In this document: one piece after another, positions 8,696-17,555 of the stretch
Position numbering within the stretch: the stretch's first letter is position 1
How the letters are laid out: each line of letters opens with the position of its first letter
Assembly: GCA_004553625.1 (NCBI GenBank)
Contig: SFKX01000001.1
Location: 62,001-126,000, forward strand
DNA length: 64,000 nucleotides
Reading direction: 5' to 3'
Source of the DNA: Clostridiales bacterium
GTDB lineage: Bacteria > Bacillota_A > Clostridia > Oscillospirales > Oscillospiraceae
Program-made: the position numbers and the translations under genes
The notes under the pieces: model-generated
Seen by the model: only the letters and a program-made list of their open reading frames with translations
Told to the model about the DNA's origin: nothing
Databases searched by the model: none

Positions 8696-8705
8696 CAAAA
8701 CAAAA

Positions 8706-8737
8706 AAGAGACGGACTTTTCGTCCGTCTCTTTTTGA
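8706..8737 (+). terminator. Terminator after rpmA
   Basis: AAGAGACGGAC, loop TTTTC, GTCCGTCTCTT, then further T residues: 11-bp perfect stem with U-tract. Ends the rplU-rpmA unit ahead of obg. Confidence 0.93.
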
Positions 8738-8754
8738 TATCGGGAGTTTTTATT

Positions 8755-10038
8755 ATGGCATCACCATTTGTTGACAAGGTGACGATCCAGGTCCGCTCCG
8801 GCGACGGCGGGGCCGGGGCCGTCTCCTTCCACCGCGAGAAATACGTCGCGGCGGGCGGGCCGGACGGCGGCGACGGCGGCCGCGGCGGCAGTATCATCTT
8901 CACCGTGGACGAGCACATGTCCACGCTCATGGACTTCCGCTACAAGCGTAAGTTCACGGCGGAAAACGGCCAGCCCGGTCAGGGCAAGCGCTGCTCCGGG
9001 AAAGACGGCGCGAGCATCGTCCTCAAGGTCCCGCGCGGGACCGTCCTGCGGGACGCGGACAGCGGCGCCATCATGCACGACATGTCCTCGGGCGAGGACT
9101 ACGTCGCCTGCCGCGGCGGCCGCGGCGGCTGGGGCAACAAGCACTTCGCCACGCCCACCCGCCAGGTACCCCGCTTTGCCAAGCCCGGCCTGCCCGGCGA
9201 GGCGCACACGATAACGCTGGAGCTCAAGCTCCTTGCGGACGTGGGCCTCGTCGGCTTCCCGAACGTCGGCAAGAGCACGCTGCTCTCCGTCGTCTCGAAC
9301 GCGCACCCCAAGATCGCGAACTACCACTTCACCACGCTCTTCCCGAACCTCGGCGTAGTCTACGTGGACGAGGGCGTGTCCTTCGTGCTGGCGGACATCC
9401 CCGGCATCATAGAGGGCGCGAGCGGCGGCGCGGGCCTGGGCCACGATTTCCTGCGCCACATTGACCGCTGCCGTCTGCTCATCCACCTCGTGGACGTCTC
9501 CGGCAGCGAGGGGCGCGACCCGGTGGAGGACTTTGAGGCGATAAACGCGGAGCTTGAGCAGTACAACCCGGAGCTGGCCTCGCGGCCGCAGCTCGTTGCC
9601 GCAAACAAGTGCGACCTGCTCGAGCCGGGCAGCGACAACCTCGAGCGCCTGCGCGCGCATGTGGAGGCGAAGGGCTGCAGGTTCTTCGAGCTCTCGGCCG
9701 CGTCCACCGTGGGTACGCGGGAGCTGATGCGGGCCGCGGCGGGCGAGCTTGCGCACCTGCCGCCGGTGACTGTGTATGAGCCGGACTACGTCCCGCCTGA
9801 GCCGGAGATAGGCACAGCGGAGGACGTCGTGATAAGGCACGACGGCGACATGTGGATAGTCGAGGGCGACTGGCTTGCGCGTCTGGTGGCGTCCGTGAAC
9901 TTCTCGGACTACGAGAGCCGGATGTACTTCGACCGCTGCCTGCGCACGGCGGGCATCTTCGAGCGCATGGAGGCCCTGGGCGTCAAGGACGGAGACACCG
10001 TCTCGCTCTACGACATCGAGTTTGAATACAAGGACTAA
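8755..10038 (+). CDS. obg: Obg/CgtA GTPase
   Basis: 427 residues in the usual three parts: glycine-rich Obg fold (1-~158, GDGGAGAVSF..., GGDGGRGGS), G domain (~160-335) with Walker A GFPNVGKST, switch TLFPNLGV, DIPG and NKCD, and a C-terminal OCT domain (~350-427, VEGDWLARLVASVNF). Acts in 50S assembly and stress/sporulation control. ATG 8755 gives the conserved MASPFVDK start with GGGAG upstream. It sits in the conserved L21-L27-Obg order. Confidence 0.97.
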   Translation: MASPFVDKVTIQVRSGDGGAGAVSFHREKYVAAGGPDGGDGGRGGSIIFTVDEHMSTLMDFRYKRKFTAENGQPGQGKRCSGKDGASIVLKVPRGTVLRDADSGAIMHDMSSGEDYVACRGGRGGWGNKHFATPTRQVPRFAKPGLPGEAHTITLELKLLADVGLVGFPNVGKSTLLSVVSNAHPKIANYHFTTLFPNLGVVYVDEGVSFVLADIPGIIEGASGGAGLGHDFLRHIDRCRLLIHLVDVSGSEGRDPVEDFEAINAELEQYNPELASRPQLVAANKCDLLEPGSDNLERLRAHVEAKGCRFFELSAASTVGTRELMRAAAGELAHLPPVTVYEPDYVPPEPEIGTAEDVVIRHDGDMWIVEGDWLARLVASVNFSDYESRMYFDRCLRTAGIFERMEALGVKDGDTVSLYDIEFEYKD

Positions 10039-10042
10039 CGGC

Positions 10043-10080
10043 AAAAAGCCGCCCGATACCGGGCGGCTTTCCGCTTTTTT
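10043..10080. terminator. Bidirectional terminator between obg and the SASP fragment
   Basis: AAAGCCGCCCG (10045-10055), loop of four, CGGGCGGCTTT (10060-10070), with T-rich tracts on both sides. It ends obg on the plus strand and the convergent SASP gene on the minus strand. Confidence 0.85.
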
Positions 10081-10090
10081 CAGCTTTCGC

Positions 10091-10210
10091 TTACTTCATG
10101 CCGTTCTCGTAGGCCTCGATCATCTTCTTGACCATCTGGCCGCCGACGGAACCGGCCTGGCGGCTCGTGAGGTCGCCGTTGTAGCCCTGCTTCAGATTCA
10201 CGCCGACCTC
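10091..10210 (-). pseudogene. Alpha/beta-type SASP, C-terminal half (split by the 29-kb element)
   Basis: 40 codons to the TAA at 10091, encoding EVGVNLKQGYNGDLTSRQAG and then SVGGQMVKKMIEAYENGMK. These are the DNA-binding core motifs of alpha/beta-type small acid-soluble spore proteins (EVGV, GDLTSR, GSVGGQMVKKMI). There is no start codon or SD of its own: the frame is entered from inside the recombinase-side att half-site. The missing N-terminus is at 39195-39274 on the same strand. Joining 26 codons from there to these 40 codons (39 residues plus stop) gives a normal 65-residue SASP. In the present arrangement this half is silent. Confidence 0.92.
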
Positions 10211-10235
10211 CTTTGCCGTTTTTTCACCTCAAAAC
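10209..10235 (-). other. Left attachment site of the element (att core GA plus half-site)
   Basis: The element half-site is 10211-10235 (minus strand starts GTTTTGAGGTGAA, ends CGGCAAAG); the dinucleotide GA (10210-10209) abuts the SASP C-half. It matches the right-end half-site 39170-39194 in inverted orientation at 21 of 25 positions. The length and layout fit attP half-sites of large serine integrases (about 50 bp in total). Confidence 0.82.
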
Positions 10236-10242
10236 TTCTGCT

Positions 10243-11922
10243 TCAAGCCCCTTTGGACAGTTCCTTTGTATCCACGACTCTTTCAGGGCTTTCGTCAAGC
10301 TCTCCTATAAAACGGTAATATATCTTTATGCTCTGCCTGTAGCTCTGTTTATGGCTCGTCACGCGCTTGCCTTCGGGCAGGAGCTTCGGGCCTATCTCGA
10401 TGCGCTCTATGAAGGTGTGGAGGATTTCCCGGTCCAGCTTCTCGATATGCGTGTACTTCTTCGCAAGCTCGAAGAACTCCGTGTAGGCGTCCCGCACTTT
10501 TTCTGATTCCAAACGGCCGGATTTGAGCTCCGCCGACCTGCGGTTCAGCTCCTTCATCTCGTCCGAGAGCTTCCTTGCCATGCTCTCGAGCTGCTCGTCG
10601 CTCAGGATACCGGAGGCGTTGTCGCGGTACATCCGCTCCAGCATTCGGCCCGAGTTTTCAAGCTGCTTTTCAATGAGTCTCAGCTGCTTAGGCACGTCCG
10701 CCTCGCCGGAGAGCTCCCGGGCGCGCTCTACGGCCTGGCGCGTTATCTCCTCCGTCTCCTCCACGCTGAACCTTATCAGCTTTTCCAGGTCACGCCGGAC
10801 TATCTCCACGAGGTCGTCATAGCGTATCCTTGCGCCCGCCTCGCAGCGGTGCGTCGAGCGCGATGAGAGGTTGTTGCACACGAGGTACCAGTATTTCTCC
10901 CGTTCGCCCTTGTAAACCGAGCCGCCGGAGCACATCGCAGCGCCGCAGCTGGCGCAGAAGGCCACGCCGCCGAAGATACTGTGGCGGAAGGACGGGTTTG
11001 CGGCATTGGACTTAGTGTTCTCGCCGAGATAGTGCTCGGCAAGCTCGAACTGCTCGGGGCTGACAAGCGCCTCGTGCGTGTTCTCGGTGACGAACCAGTC
11101 CTCCTCCGGCACGGGCAGCTTCTTCTTCGACTTCACGCTGACCTTTCGGCTCCGTCCGAGTATGGTGTGGCCCAGGTAGACGCGGTTGCGCAGGATGCGC
11201 TTCACGGTGGTGTAGTTCCAGGCGTCCGAGACGTGGGCCGCACCGCGCTCGGTGAACTCGTCGCGGCACTCCACGCGGTATTTGAGCGGGGGCATTACCC
11301 CCTCCCTCGTCAGCCTTGCGGCAATCGAACGCGTGGACTCCCCTGCCGCCGCCAGAGCGAAGATGCGCTGCACCACCGGCGCTGTGTTCTCGTCGGGGAC
11401 GAGCTGGTCCGTGGTGTTGCGGGCCTTTTTGTAGCCGTAAGGCGGGCAGGCGGCGTATTTGCCGTTCCTGCGCTTGTTGTCCAGCACCGCACGGACCTTG
11501 CGCGAGGTGTCGCGCAGGTAGACGTCGTTCATGGCGAACTGGAACGGGGCCATCATGTTGTCGCCGGTGGAGTCGAAATTGTCCTGCGGCGCTATATAGC
11601 GGATGCCGTTCTCGGGGAAAAATCGCTCGGCGTAGTAGCTCGACTCGGACATATCCCTGCCGAGCCGGGACAGGTCCTTGGTGACGACCGTGTTAGCCTG
11701 GCCGGTGCTCAGGTGCCGCAGCATGGCCTGGAAGCCGGGCCGGTCAAAGTTGCCTCCTGAGAAGCCGTCGTCCACGAACTCACGGACTATTATGATGCCG
11801 CGGCTGCGGCAGTAGCTCTCGACTATCTCCCTTTGGTTCATTATACTTGAAGACTCGCCGCGCTTTTTTTCCTCGTCCGAGAGCCGGTAATAGGTGTCGG
11901 CAAGTCTGAGCTGGGTCCCCAA
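10243..11922 (-). CDS. Large serine recombinase (TndX/TnpX type)
   Basis: 559 residues. N-terminal resolvase domain (~5-155) with catalytic Ser15 in YYRLSDEE and the arginine-rich catalytic stretch TKDLSRLGRDM. Recombinase domain (~165-290, PPYGYKKA...), zinc ribbon (~325-370, FCASCGAAM with later Cys pairs), and a C-terminal coiled coil (~400-475, LRLIEKQLENSGRML...). Start is TTG 11922 with a perfect GGAGG eight bases upstream. The stop lies eight bases from the inner edge of the left att half-site. It has its own promoter inside the preceding tnpW-like gene. Probably catalyses integration into, and with a partner excision from, the SASP gene. Confidence 0.95.
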   Translation of the reverse strand: MGTQLRLADTYYRLSDEEKKRGESSSIMNQREIVESYCRSRGIIIVREFVDDGFSGGNFDRPGFQAMLRHLSTGQANTVVTKDLSRLGRDMSESSYYAERFFPENGIRYIAPQDNFDSTGDNMMAPFQFAMNDVYLRDTSRKVRAVLDNKRRNGKYAACPPYGYKKARNTTDQLVPDENTAPVVQRIFALAAAGESTRSIAARLTREGVMPPLKYRVECRDEFTERGAAHVSDAWNYTTVKRILRNRVYLGHTILGRSRKVSVKSKKKLPVPEEDWFVTENTHEALVSPEQFELAEHYLGENTKSNAANPSFRHSIFGGVAFCASCGAAMCSGGSVYKGEREKYWYLVCNNLSSRSTHRCEAGARIRYDDLVEIVRRDLEKLIRFSVEETEEITRQAVERARELSGEADVPKQLRLIEKQLENSGRMLERMYRDNASGILSDEQLESMARKLSDEMKELNRRSAELKSGRLESEKVRDAYTEFFELAKKYTHIEKLDREILHTFIERIEIGPKLLPEGKRVTSHKQSYRQSIKIYYRFIGELDESPERVVDTKELSKGA

Positions 11923-11966
11923 CAGCTTTCCTCCTTTCCGGATAGGGACCGCCCGTACATGGCGAT

Positions 11967-11996
11967 ATTATACCACCGGCCTGTCCGGGCGGTCAA
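11967..11996 (-). promoter_or_regulatory. Promoter of the serine recombinase
   Basis: Minus strand TTGACC (11996-11991), 18-base spacer, TATAAT (11972-11967). The boxes lie in the 3' end of the tnpW-like gene, so the recombinase can be transcribed on its own. Confidence 0.78.
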
Positions 11997-12183
11997 AGCT
12001 GTGGATCATTCCAGCAGAGGCAACGATTTCCTCCACCACGGCCTGTTTCGCGGTCCTGTGACCCGTGAACACCCGCTCGACGACGTAAATCGCACCGCCG
12101 AGCTCATGCAGGCAGCTGTCCTCATACACGGTGTTTGCGGGATTGGCTGCATTTCTTGGCCTTCTCGCCGCGCTGTGCTGCAT
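11968..12183 (-). CDS. TnpW-like small transposon protein
   Basis: 71 residues from ATG 12183, with GGAGGTGAAGC directly upstream (an ATG five codons earlier lacks an SD). The core HELGGAIYVVERVFTGHRTA resembles the TnpW family found beside TnpX/TndX recombinases in clostridial elements (a 'G.T.Y.V...F' core followed by a helix ...AVVEEIVAS). The first ~25 residues are polar and Asn/Ala-rich. The function of TnpW is not established; proximity suggests an accessory or regulatory role. Distant similarity only, so the family call is moderate. Confidence 0.6.
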   Translation of the reverse strand: MQHSAARRPRNAANPANTVYEDSCLHELGGAIYVVERVFTGHRTAKQAVVEEIVASAGMIHSFDRPDRPVV

Positions 12184-12354
12184 ATGCTTCACCTCCATGC
12201 TTCAAGTGTTCCCGTTTTTGCCGGAAGGTAATACTATGCCGCCGAGACGGAGCGATTCAGGCGTGGAGGGAATACAGCGAACCGCAGCTGATTTGTATAT
12301 CCAAATATGTACTGGTTTTGTTGGCTATGCAGGGCAGCAGATTGTCTGAAGAAA

Positions 12355-12394
12355 GGCGCGGACACCATTGAGGTTGTCCGCGCCTTTGTATTTT
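12355..12394. terminator. Hairpin terminator between the GH31 gene and the recombinase module
   Basis: GGCGCGGAC (12355-12363), 12-base loop, GTCCGCGCC (12376-12384), followed on the plus strand by TTTGTATTTT. On the minus strand it is the first structure downstream of the GH31 stop at 12431, so it probably ends the long sugar operon. The neighbouring 12184-12354 stretch holds no gene I can support. Confidence 0.65.
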
Positions 12395-12430
12395 GATTCA
12401 GCTCATCCGGTCCGCATATGTCTCATGATC

Positions 12431-14839
12431 CTATGTTGTTTCGGCTGACAGCAGCTCCTCAAGCATTTTTATTCCCGCCGTGGGGAAATCAAGTTTTTGC
12501 ACATGCTTCCCGATCTCAGTTTTCGTCATTGTCCTGAGCCGCTCCCACTCCTTTTCCTTGTACATGTTGTCCTGCGGCAGTCTGATCAGGAGCTGCAGGA
12601 GCTCGCGCTCGAAGCGCTCTCTCGGCGTCTCCGGCTCCCAGTGAAGCTCCAATGCCGCCTTTTCTCCCGAATGGAGCGTGAACTCCGCTCTCAGTCCTCC
12701 GCAGCGGCGAGTCCTCACGGGGCGCCGCTCCCCGCAAACGTGCATTTTAAGTTCCCCGGAGAATATTCCCTCAAACCTCAGTTCAAACCTGCGTCCGGCA
12801 TCCCATTTCTCCGGCGGCATGGATATCTCCAGGCTGAGTCTGCCCTCTTCCTCCATGCTCTGAGTGAAAACCGTCACGGACGGCTCCTTCGGGCTGCCCT
12901 CATACAGCTGGAAGGCCCCGTTTCCCGGGAAAACGCGCACGAGCAGTTTCTCCGGCTCCGTGCAGCGGCTGTCTGGCTCCGCGTCAAGCGCAAGCACGGT
13001 TCCGGCTTTTGCAAGGGCAGGTATGCTGCCCATATCCCGGAGCATATGCAATCTCCGTCCGCCGTCGTAGACCAGGCCTGTGAAGATGTCCGTCCAGCGG
13101 CCCTCCGGCAGCCAGACATCTGTCTCGCCCATACCGAGATCCTCTGAGTGCTCTGTAATCGGAGCAACTAAGAGGCTTTCACCAAACATATACTGTCCAT
13201 CAGCTTCATACGCCTCCGGCTCCTCAGGCCACTGATGATACATCGGGCTTACCAGCTGCTTGCCCTCGAGCTTGCCCAGGCAGGCGTAAGTATAGATATA
13301 TGGTATCAGCATGTGTCTCAATCTGAACCACTTGGCGGCAATTTCCCTTGCGCCCGATGGCAGGGTCCAAGGCTCCTTCGACACAGTTGGCGTAGGGCAG
13401 CAGTGGATACGGTTTATAGGGCTGAACACGCCGAATTGCAGCCAGCGGAGGTACAACTCGTCGTCGCGTTCGCCCTGGTAATGCCCTCCAATATCGTGGC
13501 TCCACCACCCAAAGCCAATGTTTGCGGAAGTTGATGTGAAATATGGCATATAGCGCAGAAACTCCCAGTTCATGAGCGTGTCGCCGCTGAAACCCACGGG
13601 GTATCTGTGCGCGCCGGGGCCGCAGTAGCGCGAGAGGATTACGCCCTCGCCTGTCCTGTGCTCGTTGTCCAGCCAATGGTAATGGTTCAGCGCCCAGAGC
13701 GGGTCGAGTCCCTTCTGCGCGGTCTTGTTCCCCTGCTGCCAATCTATCCACCAGAAGTCCACGCCCTCATCCTCAAGCGGATGGTGGACAGCATCGAAAT
13801 AGCCTGCAACAAAATTCTCGTCCTGTATGGCAAAGGGTATGTGCCGCTTTGTCTCCGGGTCGAGGTCCACATACCGCGCCATATCCACATATCGCTTTTC
13901 AAACCAGCGCAGGCCAAGGGCCGGGTGCAGATTCAGGCTCGTCCTCCTGCCCTGCTCATGCAACTTCTTGAGAAACGCAACGTGATCCGGGAACAGGCTC
14001 TCGTTCCAGGTGTATCCCGTCCAGCCCTCCGTTCCCCCGTATTCCTCCCCGTTCAGGCCCTTTTCACTGATGCCGAACTGCCTGTCGATATCGACGTAAT
14101 GCCAGTCCATGTCGATGACGGCTACGGATATTGGTATACCCTCGTCATCAAAGCGCTCCATGAGTTCAAGGTACTCGTCCTGAGTATAAGGCCAATAGCG
14201 GCTCCACCAGTTGCCAAGCGCCCAGCGCGGTATGACGGGAGGGCAGCCGCTTATCTCATACAGCGCCTGAACCGCCCCGGCGTAGTCGTGACCGTAGGCA
14301 AACACATAGAGGTCGCGGGCGCCCTTCGGGCGCGACACCAGTTTTCCATCGGGCATGAGCAGGAGACTCGACGAGTCGTCCAGCACCGCGACGCCGCTTT
14401 TGGAGCACACGCCGAGTCCGAGCGGTATGTGTTCTTTGTCGTAAACATTTACATCCGGTAGTATTCTGAGATGCTTGCCATCCGTCGTATCCAGGGTCCT
14501 GAAAGTACCAAGAAGATTCCCGACGTTGTCAAGCCCGGCCTCTCTGCCGTCCGGGAAGGACACGCATCCTTCAAGCGGCCTGTCAGGAGGAATGCACAGC
14601 TGTACGGCGCCGGTATCGAGCCTGAGCACGCCGTCATCCTCCTTCAGGCTGAACTGCACTGGGCGGGCATCTCTGTACCACACTAGCTGGCTGGCCTCGT
14701 CAACAAACCCGCCGCCCGGCACTGTCTCAATTCTAAACAGCCTGTCCGCCAGCACGGTGAGCCTGAGCCCGCCGCGGGTCACCATGTTTTCTTTCCGTGC
14801 AAACGGCCTGAGCTTCGGAACAAGGTAGTCGTACAGCAT
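12431..14839 (-). CDS. GH31 glycoside hydrolase (cytoplasmic, WIDWQQG-type)
   Basis: 802 residues from ATG 14839 (GGAG seven bases upstream). No signal peptide. N-terminal galactose-mutarotase-like beta domain (~1-200), (beta/alpha)8 barrel (~205-540) with predicted nucleophile D366 in WWIDWQQG and acid/base D420 in GFSGDTLMNW, a beta domain with GESLLVAP (~575-690), and a C-terminal extension (~740-802). The WIDWQQG/HRYPVGFSGD signature marks a GH31 branch different from the two KTDGGE enzymes of this locus. Retaining alpha-glycosidase or transglycosidase; linkage preference cannot be read from sequence. Last gene of the SBP-to-GH31 operon. Confidence 0.88.
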   Translation of the reverse strand: MLYDYLVPKLRPFARKENMVTRGGLRLTVLADRLFRIETVPGGGFVDEASQLVWYRDARPVQFSLKEDDGVLRLDTGAVQLCIPPDRPLEGCVSFPDGREAGLDNVGNLLGTFRTLDTTDGKHLRILPDVNVYDKEHIPLGLGVCSKSGVAVLDDSSSLLLMPDGKLVSRPKGARDLYVFAYGHDYAGAVQALYEISGCPPVIPRWALGNWWSRYWPYTQDEYLELMERFDDEGIPISVAVIDMDWHYVDIDRQFGISEKGLNGEEYGGTEGWTGYTWNESLFPDHVAFLKKLHEQGRRTSLNLHPALGLRWFEKRYVDMARYVDLDPETKRHIPFAIQDENFVAGYFDAVHHPLEDEGVDFWWIDWQQGNKTAQKGLDPLWALNHYHWLDNEHRTGEGVILSRYCGPGAHRYPVGFSGDTLMNWEFLRYMPYFTSTSANIGFGWWSHDIGGHYQGERDDELYLRWLQFGVFSPINRIHCCPTPTVSKEPWTLPSGAREIAAKWFRLRHMLIPYIYTYACLGKLEGKQLVSPMYHQWPEEPEAYEADGQYMFGESLLVAPITEHSEDLGMGETDVWLPEGRWTDIFTGLVYDGGRRLHMLRDMGSIPALAKAGTVLALDAEPDSRCTEPEKLLVRVFPGNGAFQLYEGSPKEPSVTVFTQSMEEEGRLSLEISMPPEKWDAGRRFELRFEGIFSGELKMHVCGERRPVRTRRCGGLRAEFTLHSGEKAALELHWEPETPRERFERELLQLLIRLPQDNMYKEKEWERLRTMTKTEIGKHVQKLDFPTAGIKMLEELLSAETT

Positions 14840-14865
14840 ATATTTCTCCGTTCCGGCGCACCGGC

Positions 14866-17553
14866 TCAACCGGTATAACAACGCGCCTCATATTCATATG
14901 GAACAGCCGGCTTCGCGCCTTCATCCGCGAACTTCAATGTATAGCGCTCTCCCGAGACGTAGTCAAACCAATCGTATTCCGATTTTTCCGAATAGGACCA
15001 GAACTCCAGCTCCAAATAGTCCTCAGTGCCATTTCCTACATAGCTTCCGAGTTCCCCGTTCGCAGTATTCAGGGGTATCACGGACCCGCCGCGGACAAAC
15101 ACCGGTATCTCGTCGAGCTCGCACTCGAATATGTGGGTCCCGGGCTCATAGCGTTCCCCGTCAAAGAAGCCGTACCACTCCCCTTCGGGAAGATACACCT
15201 CCACCCTGCCGCTCGATATCTCCGTCACCGGGGCGACGAGCAGGCTGCGTCCCAACATATACTGGTACTCATACTCCGCCGCCTCGCTGTCCTCTGGGAA
15301 CTCATAGGCCATGCTCCGCATGAGCGGCTCGCCGCTCTCGCTTGAATATGCCGCCTCGGAGTAGATATACGGCAAAAGGTTCATTCTGAGGTTTGCGTAG
15401 TACTTGTACACCTCAAGGCAGGTATCGCTGCCCTTGCGCTCGGCCATGTTCCAAGGCGTGCGGGCCACACTGGGGACTGGGTCTCCGCTGGTCTCCGAGT
15501 GCAGCTGCATCACCGGGGAAAAGGCCGCCTGGGCGGCGCTGCGGCAATAGAGCTCCGTTGTTGGCACGTCTCCGCTGAAACCCGCGATGTCCCAGGCCAC
15601 GAAGGGTATGCCGGACATGGACGCGCTCTGGGCGGCGATTATTGCCGATTTGAAGGCCTTTTCATCCGACAGCTGATCGCCTATCCAGCACAGGGGGTGC
15701 GTCTGCATGGAGCTGCCCCCCGCCCGGCTGAAGGTCACTCGCTCCTGCCCGTCGGCATTTATGAAGTCATAGTAAGCCTGCGCATAGGCATCGGGATATG
15801 CATTTCTGAGGCTGCGGCCCGAGAGGCCGTTCGAGGCCACGACGTCACTGCCCCAGACGAACTCGCCGCCGTCGGTTTTGAAGCCGTCTACGCCCAGCTC
15901 GTCAATAAGATATCTCCGCTTTTCCAAAAACCAGCTCGCCGCTTCGGGATTTGTGAAGTCCACCAGGAGGCTGCTGCCGAACCAGGTCCCGGACGGCATA
16001 CGGTAGGTCGAACCGTCCGCACGGCTGAACACATAACCCATATCCTCGGCATAAAACTGGTCTCTCATGGACTGTACCGGAGCAGTCGCCGAGTATTTGA
16101 GCACCGGTATCTGCCACAGCAGGACCTTTATCCCGTTCTTGTGCAGCTCGTCGATCATACCTGCGGGGTCAGGCCATCTGCCCGAGAACGTAAAATCGTC
16201 CAAGCTGAAGGCCCCCGAGCCGTCATTCGGCTCATACTCCGCGTCGTTCCAGATGTAGAAGGTCTCCTCGTCGCTCCAGGCTTCGATGACTATTACGCTG
16301 GTGGATATCTGGTTTTCCAGAGCGGCGTCCAGCTGCTCCATTATCTCGGATTGCCTGTTCCACTCGTTGGCGGATATCCACGGGCCAAAAGCCCAGGCGG
16401 GAGGCAGTTCCGCCTTCCCGGCCAGCTCTGAATACTTGGACAGGATGTCGGCGTTATCTCCGGTTATGAAGTGGAACGGCACGGAAAACTCGCCGTCGCC
16501 CTCGGTATACACCTCCACGACGCAGGCGTCTTCACGCTCAGAACACATGGCAAAGCGCGAATAGCAGGTGCTGTCCACAAAGAGCCCGTACTTATCAGGC
16601 ACGAAGTAGAACGGCACCGGCGTATAGGATTCGCCCTGCTGCTGTGTATACCAATTGACGCAGTAGATGTCCACGGTCTTGCCGCGCTGGTCTAGCGAAT
16701 CGTACCTCATGCCGAAGCCATAGAACGCATCGTCGTCTCCGGCAGAGAGGCTGAGCCTCACTCCGCTGACGCTTTCACCGTCGGTCAGCAATTCCAGGCC
16801 CTCGCACATGTTCAAAAGCTCACGTCCGTCAAGCTCTGCGGAGAAAGCGCAGCTGTCCTCTGCAAATTCGGCTTTGAGTCCGCCGCTTGTCAAAGACAGC
16901 TCTCCGGCTTTCTCCAAGTCCGACTCTTCAGCGCCGTCTTCCACCGTGAGCGAAAGCACGCCGTCCGACAGCTCCGCCCTGGCCGTGGCTTCCACGCCTC
17001 CGGCCGAGCCGGAAATGACCAGGCCGCTTTCATCCGCGCGTATACTTTCGGGGATAAACGTCTGCCATTCGGAAATTGAGAACTCAAATATGCCGAGCTG
17101 TTTTTCCGCTTTCCCGTCCGTTCCGGCGCAGACTGTGTATTCCACCCTGTCTCCGGTGTCGAAGCTGCCGAGCTTGCCTATGCAGCGCAGCCTTTCCACG
17201 CCGTCAACGCTGACGTTTGCCCTGTGGCTGCATTTTACCGGCTCCATGAGTTCTCCGTTCAGAGACCACTCAAGCCAGATGTCCTTGTCCTTCAAGGATG
17301 TCCCGACGGAGACGTTTATCTCCACTTCTTCGCCGGTTTTGGGGTCCCTGGGGCTCCTCTGCCACCATTTCTCGGGTACTTCTTTGCTGCCGTACAGGTT
17401 GTCCCAGCCGTAGGGCTCGTGAGCGAGACCGTCTGAGGGCAGCCCATAAAGTTGAAGTACTTCCTTCCCCGTCCCCTCGGTCTGAACCGCCCCGCAGGCA
17501 GAGATCGCGGCGGCGAGCAGGATCGCCGCCGCGATTATCAGGGTTTTTCGCAT
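14866..17553 (-). CDS. Lipoprotein GH31 alpha-glycosidase (extracellular)
   Basis: 895 residues with a lipoprotein signal (ISAC, Cys20), so displayed on the outer face of the membrane. An extra ~200-residue N-terminal beta region precedes the GH31 core. Barrel motifs: GFGMRYDSLDQRG, EAWSDEETFYIWNDAEYEP, predicted nucleophile D561 in FKTDGGE, and SFVAWDIAGF-like segment (GIPFVAWDIAGFSGD). C-terminal beta domains follow (LGRSLLVAPVTE). The KTDGGE motif places it near alpha-xylosidase/alpha-glucosidase YicI-like enzymes. ATG 17553 has GGGAGA upstream; the permease stop is two bases away. Likely trims oligosaccharides for the adjacent ABC importer. Confidence 0.9.
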   Translation of the reverse strand: MRKTLIIAAAILLAAAISACGAVQTEGTGKEVLQLYGLPSDGLAHEPYGWDNLYGSKEVPEKWWQRSPRDPKTGEEVEINVSVGTSLKDKDIWLEWSLNGELMEPVKCSHRANVSVDGVERLRCIGKLGSFDTGDRVEYTVCAGTDGKAEKQLGIFEFSISEWQTFIPESIRADESGLVISGSAGGVEATARAELSDGVLSLTVEDGAEESDLEKAGELSLTSGGLKAEFAEDSCAFSAELDGRELLNMCEGLELLTDGESVSGVRLSLSAGDDDAFYGFGMRYDSLDQRGKTVDIYCVNWYTQQQGESYTPVPFYFVPDKYGLFVDSTCYSRFAMCSEREDACVVEVYTEGDGEFSVPFHFITGDNADILSKYSELAGKAELPPAWAFGPWISANEWNRQSEIMEQLDAALENQISTSVIVIEAWSDEETFYIWNDAEYEPNDGSGAFSLDDFTFSGRWPDPAGMIDELHKNGIKVLLWQIPVLKYSATAPVQSMRDQFYAEDMGYVFSRADGSTYRMPSGTWFGSSLLVDFTNPEAASWFLEKRRYLIDELGVDGFKTDGGEFVWGSDVVASNGLSGRSLRNAYPDAYAQAYYDFINADGQERVTFSRAGGSSMQTHPLCWIGDQLSDEKAFKSAIIAAQSASMSGIPFVAWDIAGFSGDVPTTELYCRSAAQAAFSPVMQLHSETSGDPVPSVARTPWNMAERKGSDTCLEVYKYYANLRMNLLPYIYSEAAYSSESGEPLMRSMAYEFPEDSEAAEYEYQYMLGRSLLVAPVTEISSGRVEVYLPEGEWYGFFDGERYEPGTHIFECELDEIPVFVRGGSVIPLNTANGELGSYVGNGTEDYLELEFWSYSEKSEYDWFDYVSGERYTLKFADEGAKPAVPYEYEARCYTG

Positions 17554-17555
17554 CG

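Noticed and set aside
12131..12371. Small plus-strand frames next to the TnpW-like gene
   Set aside because: They lack SDs, are antisense to tnpW or run into a terminator hairpin, and look like no known protein.
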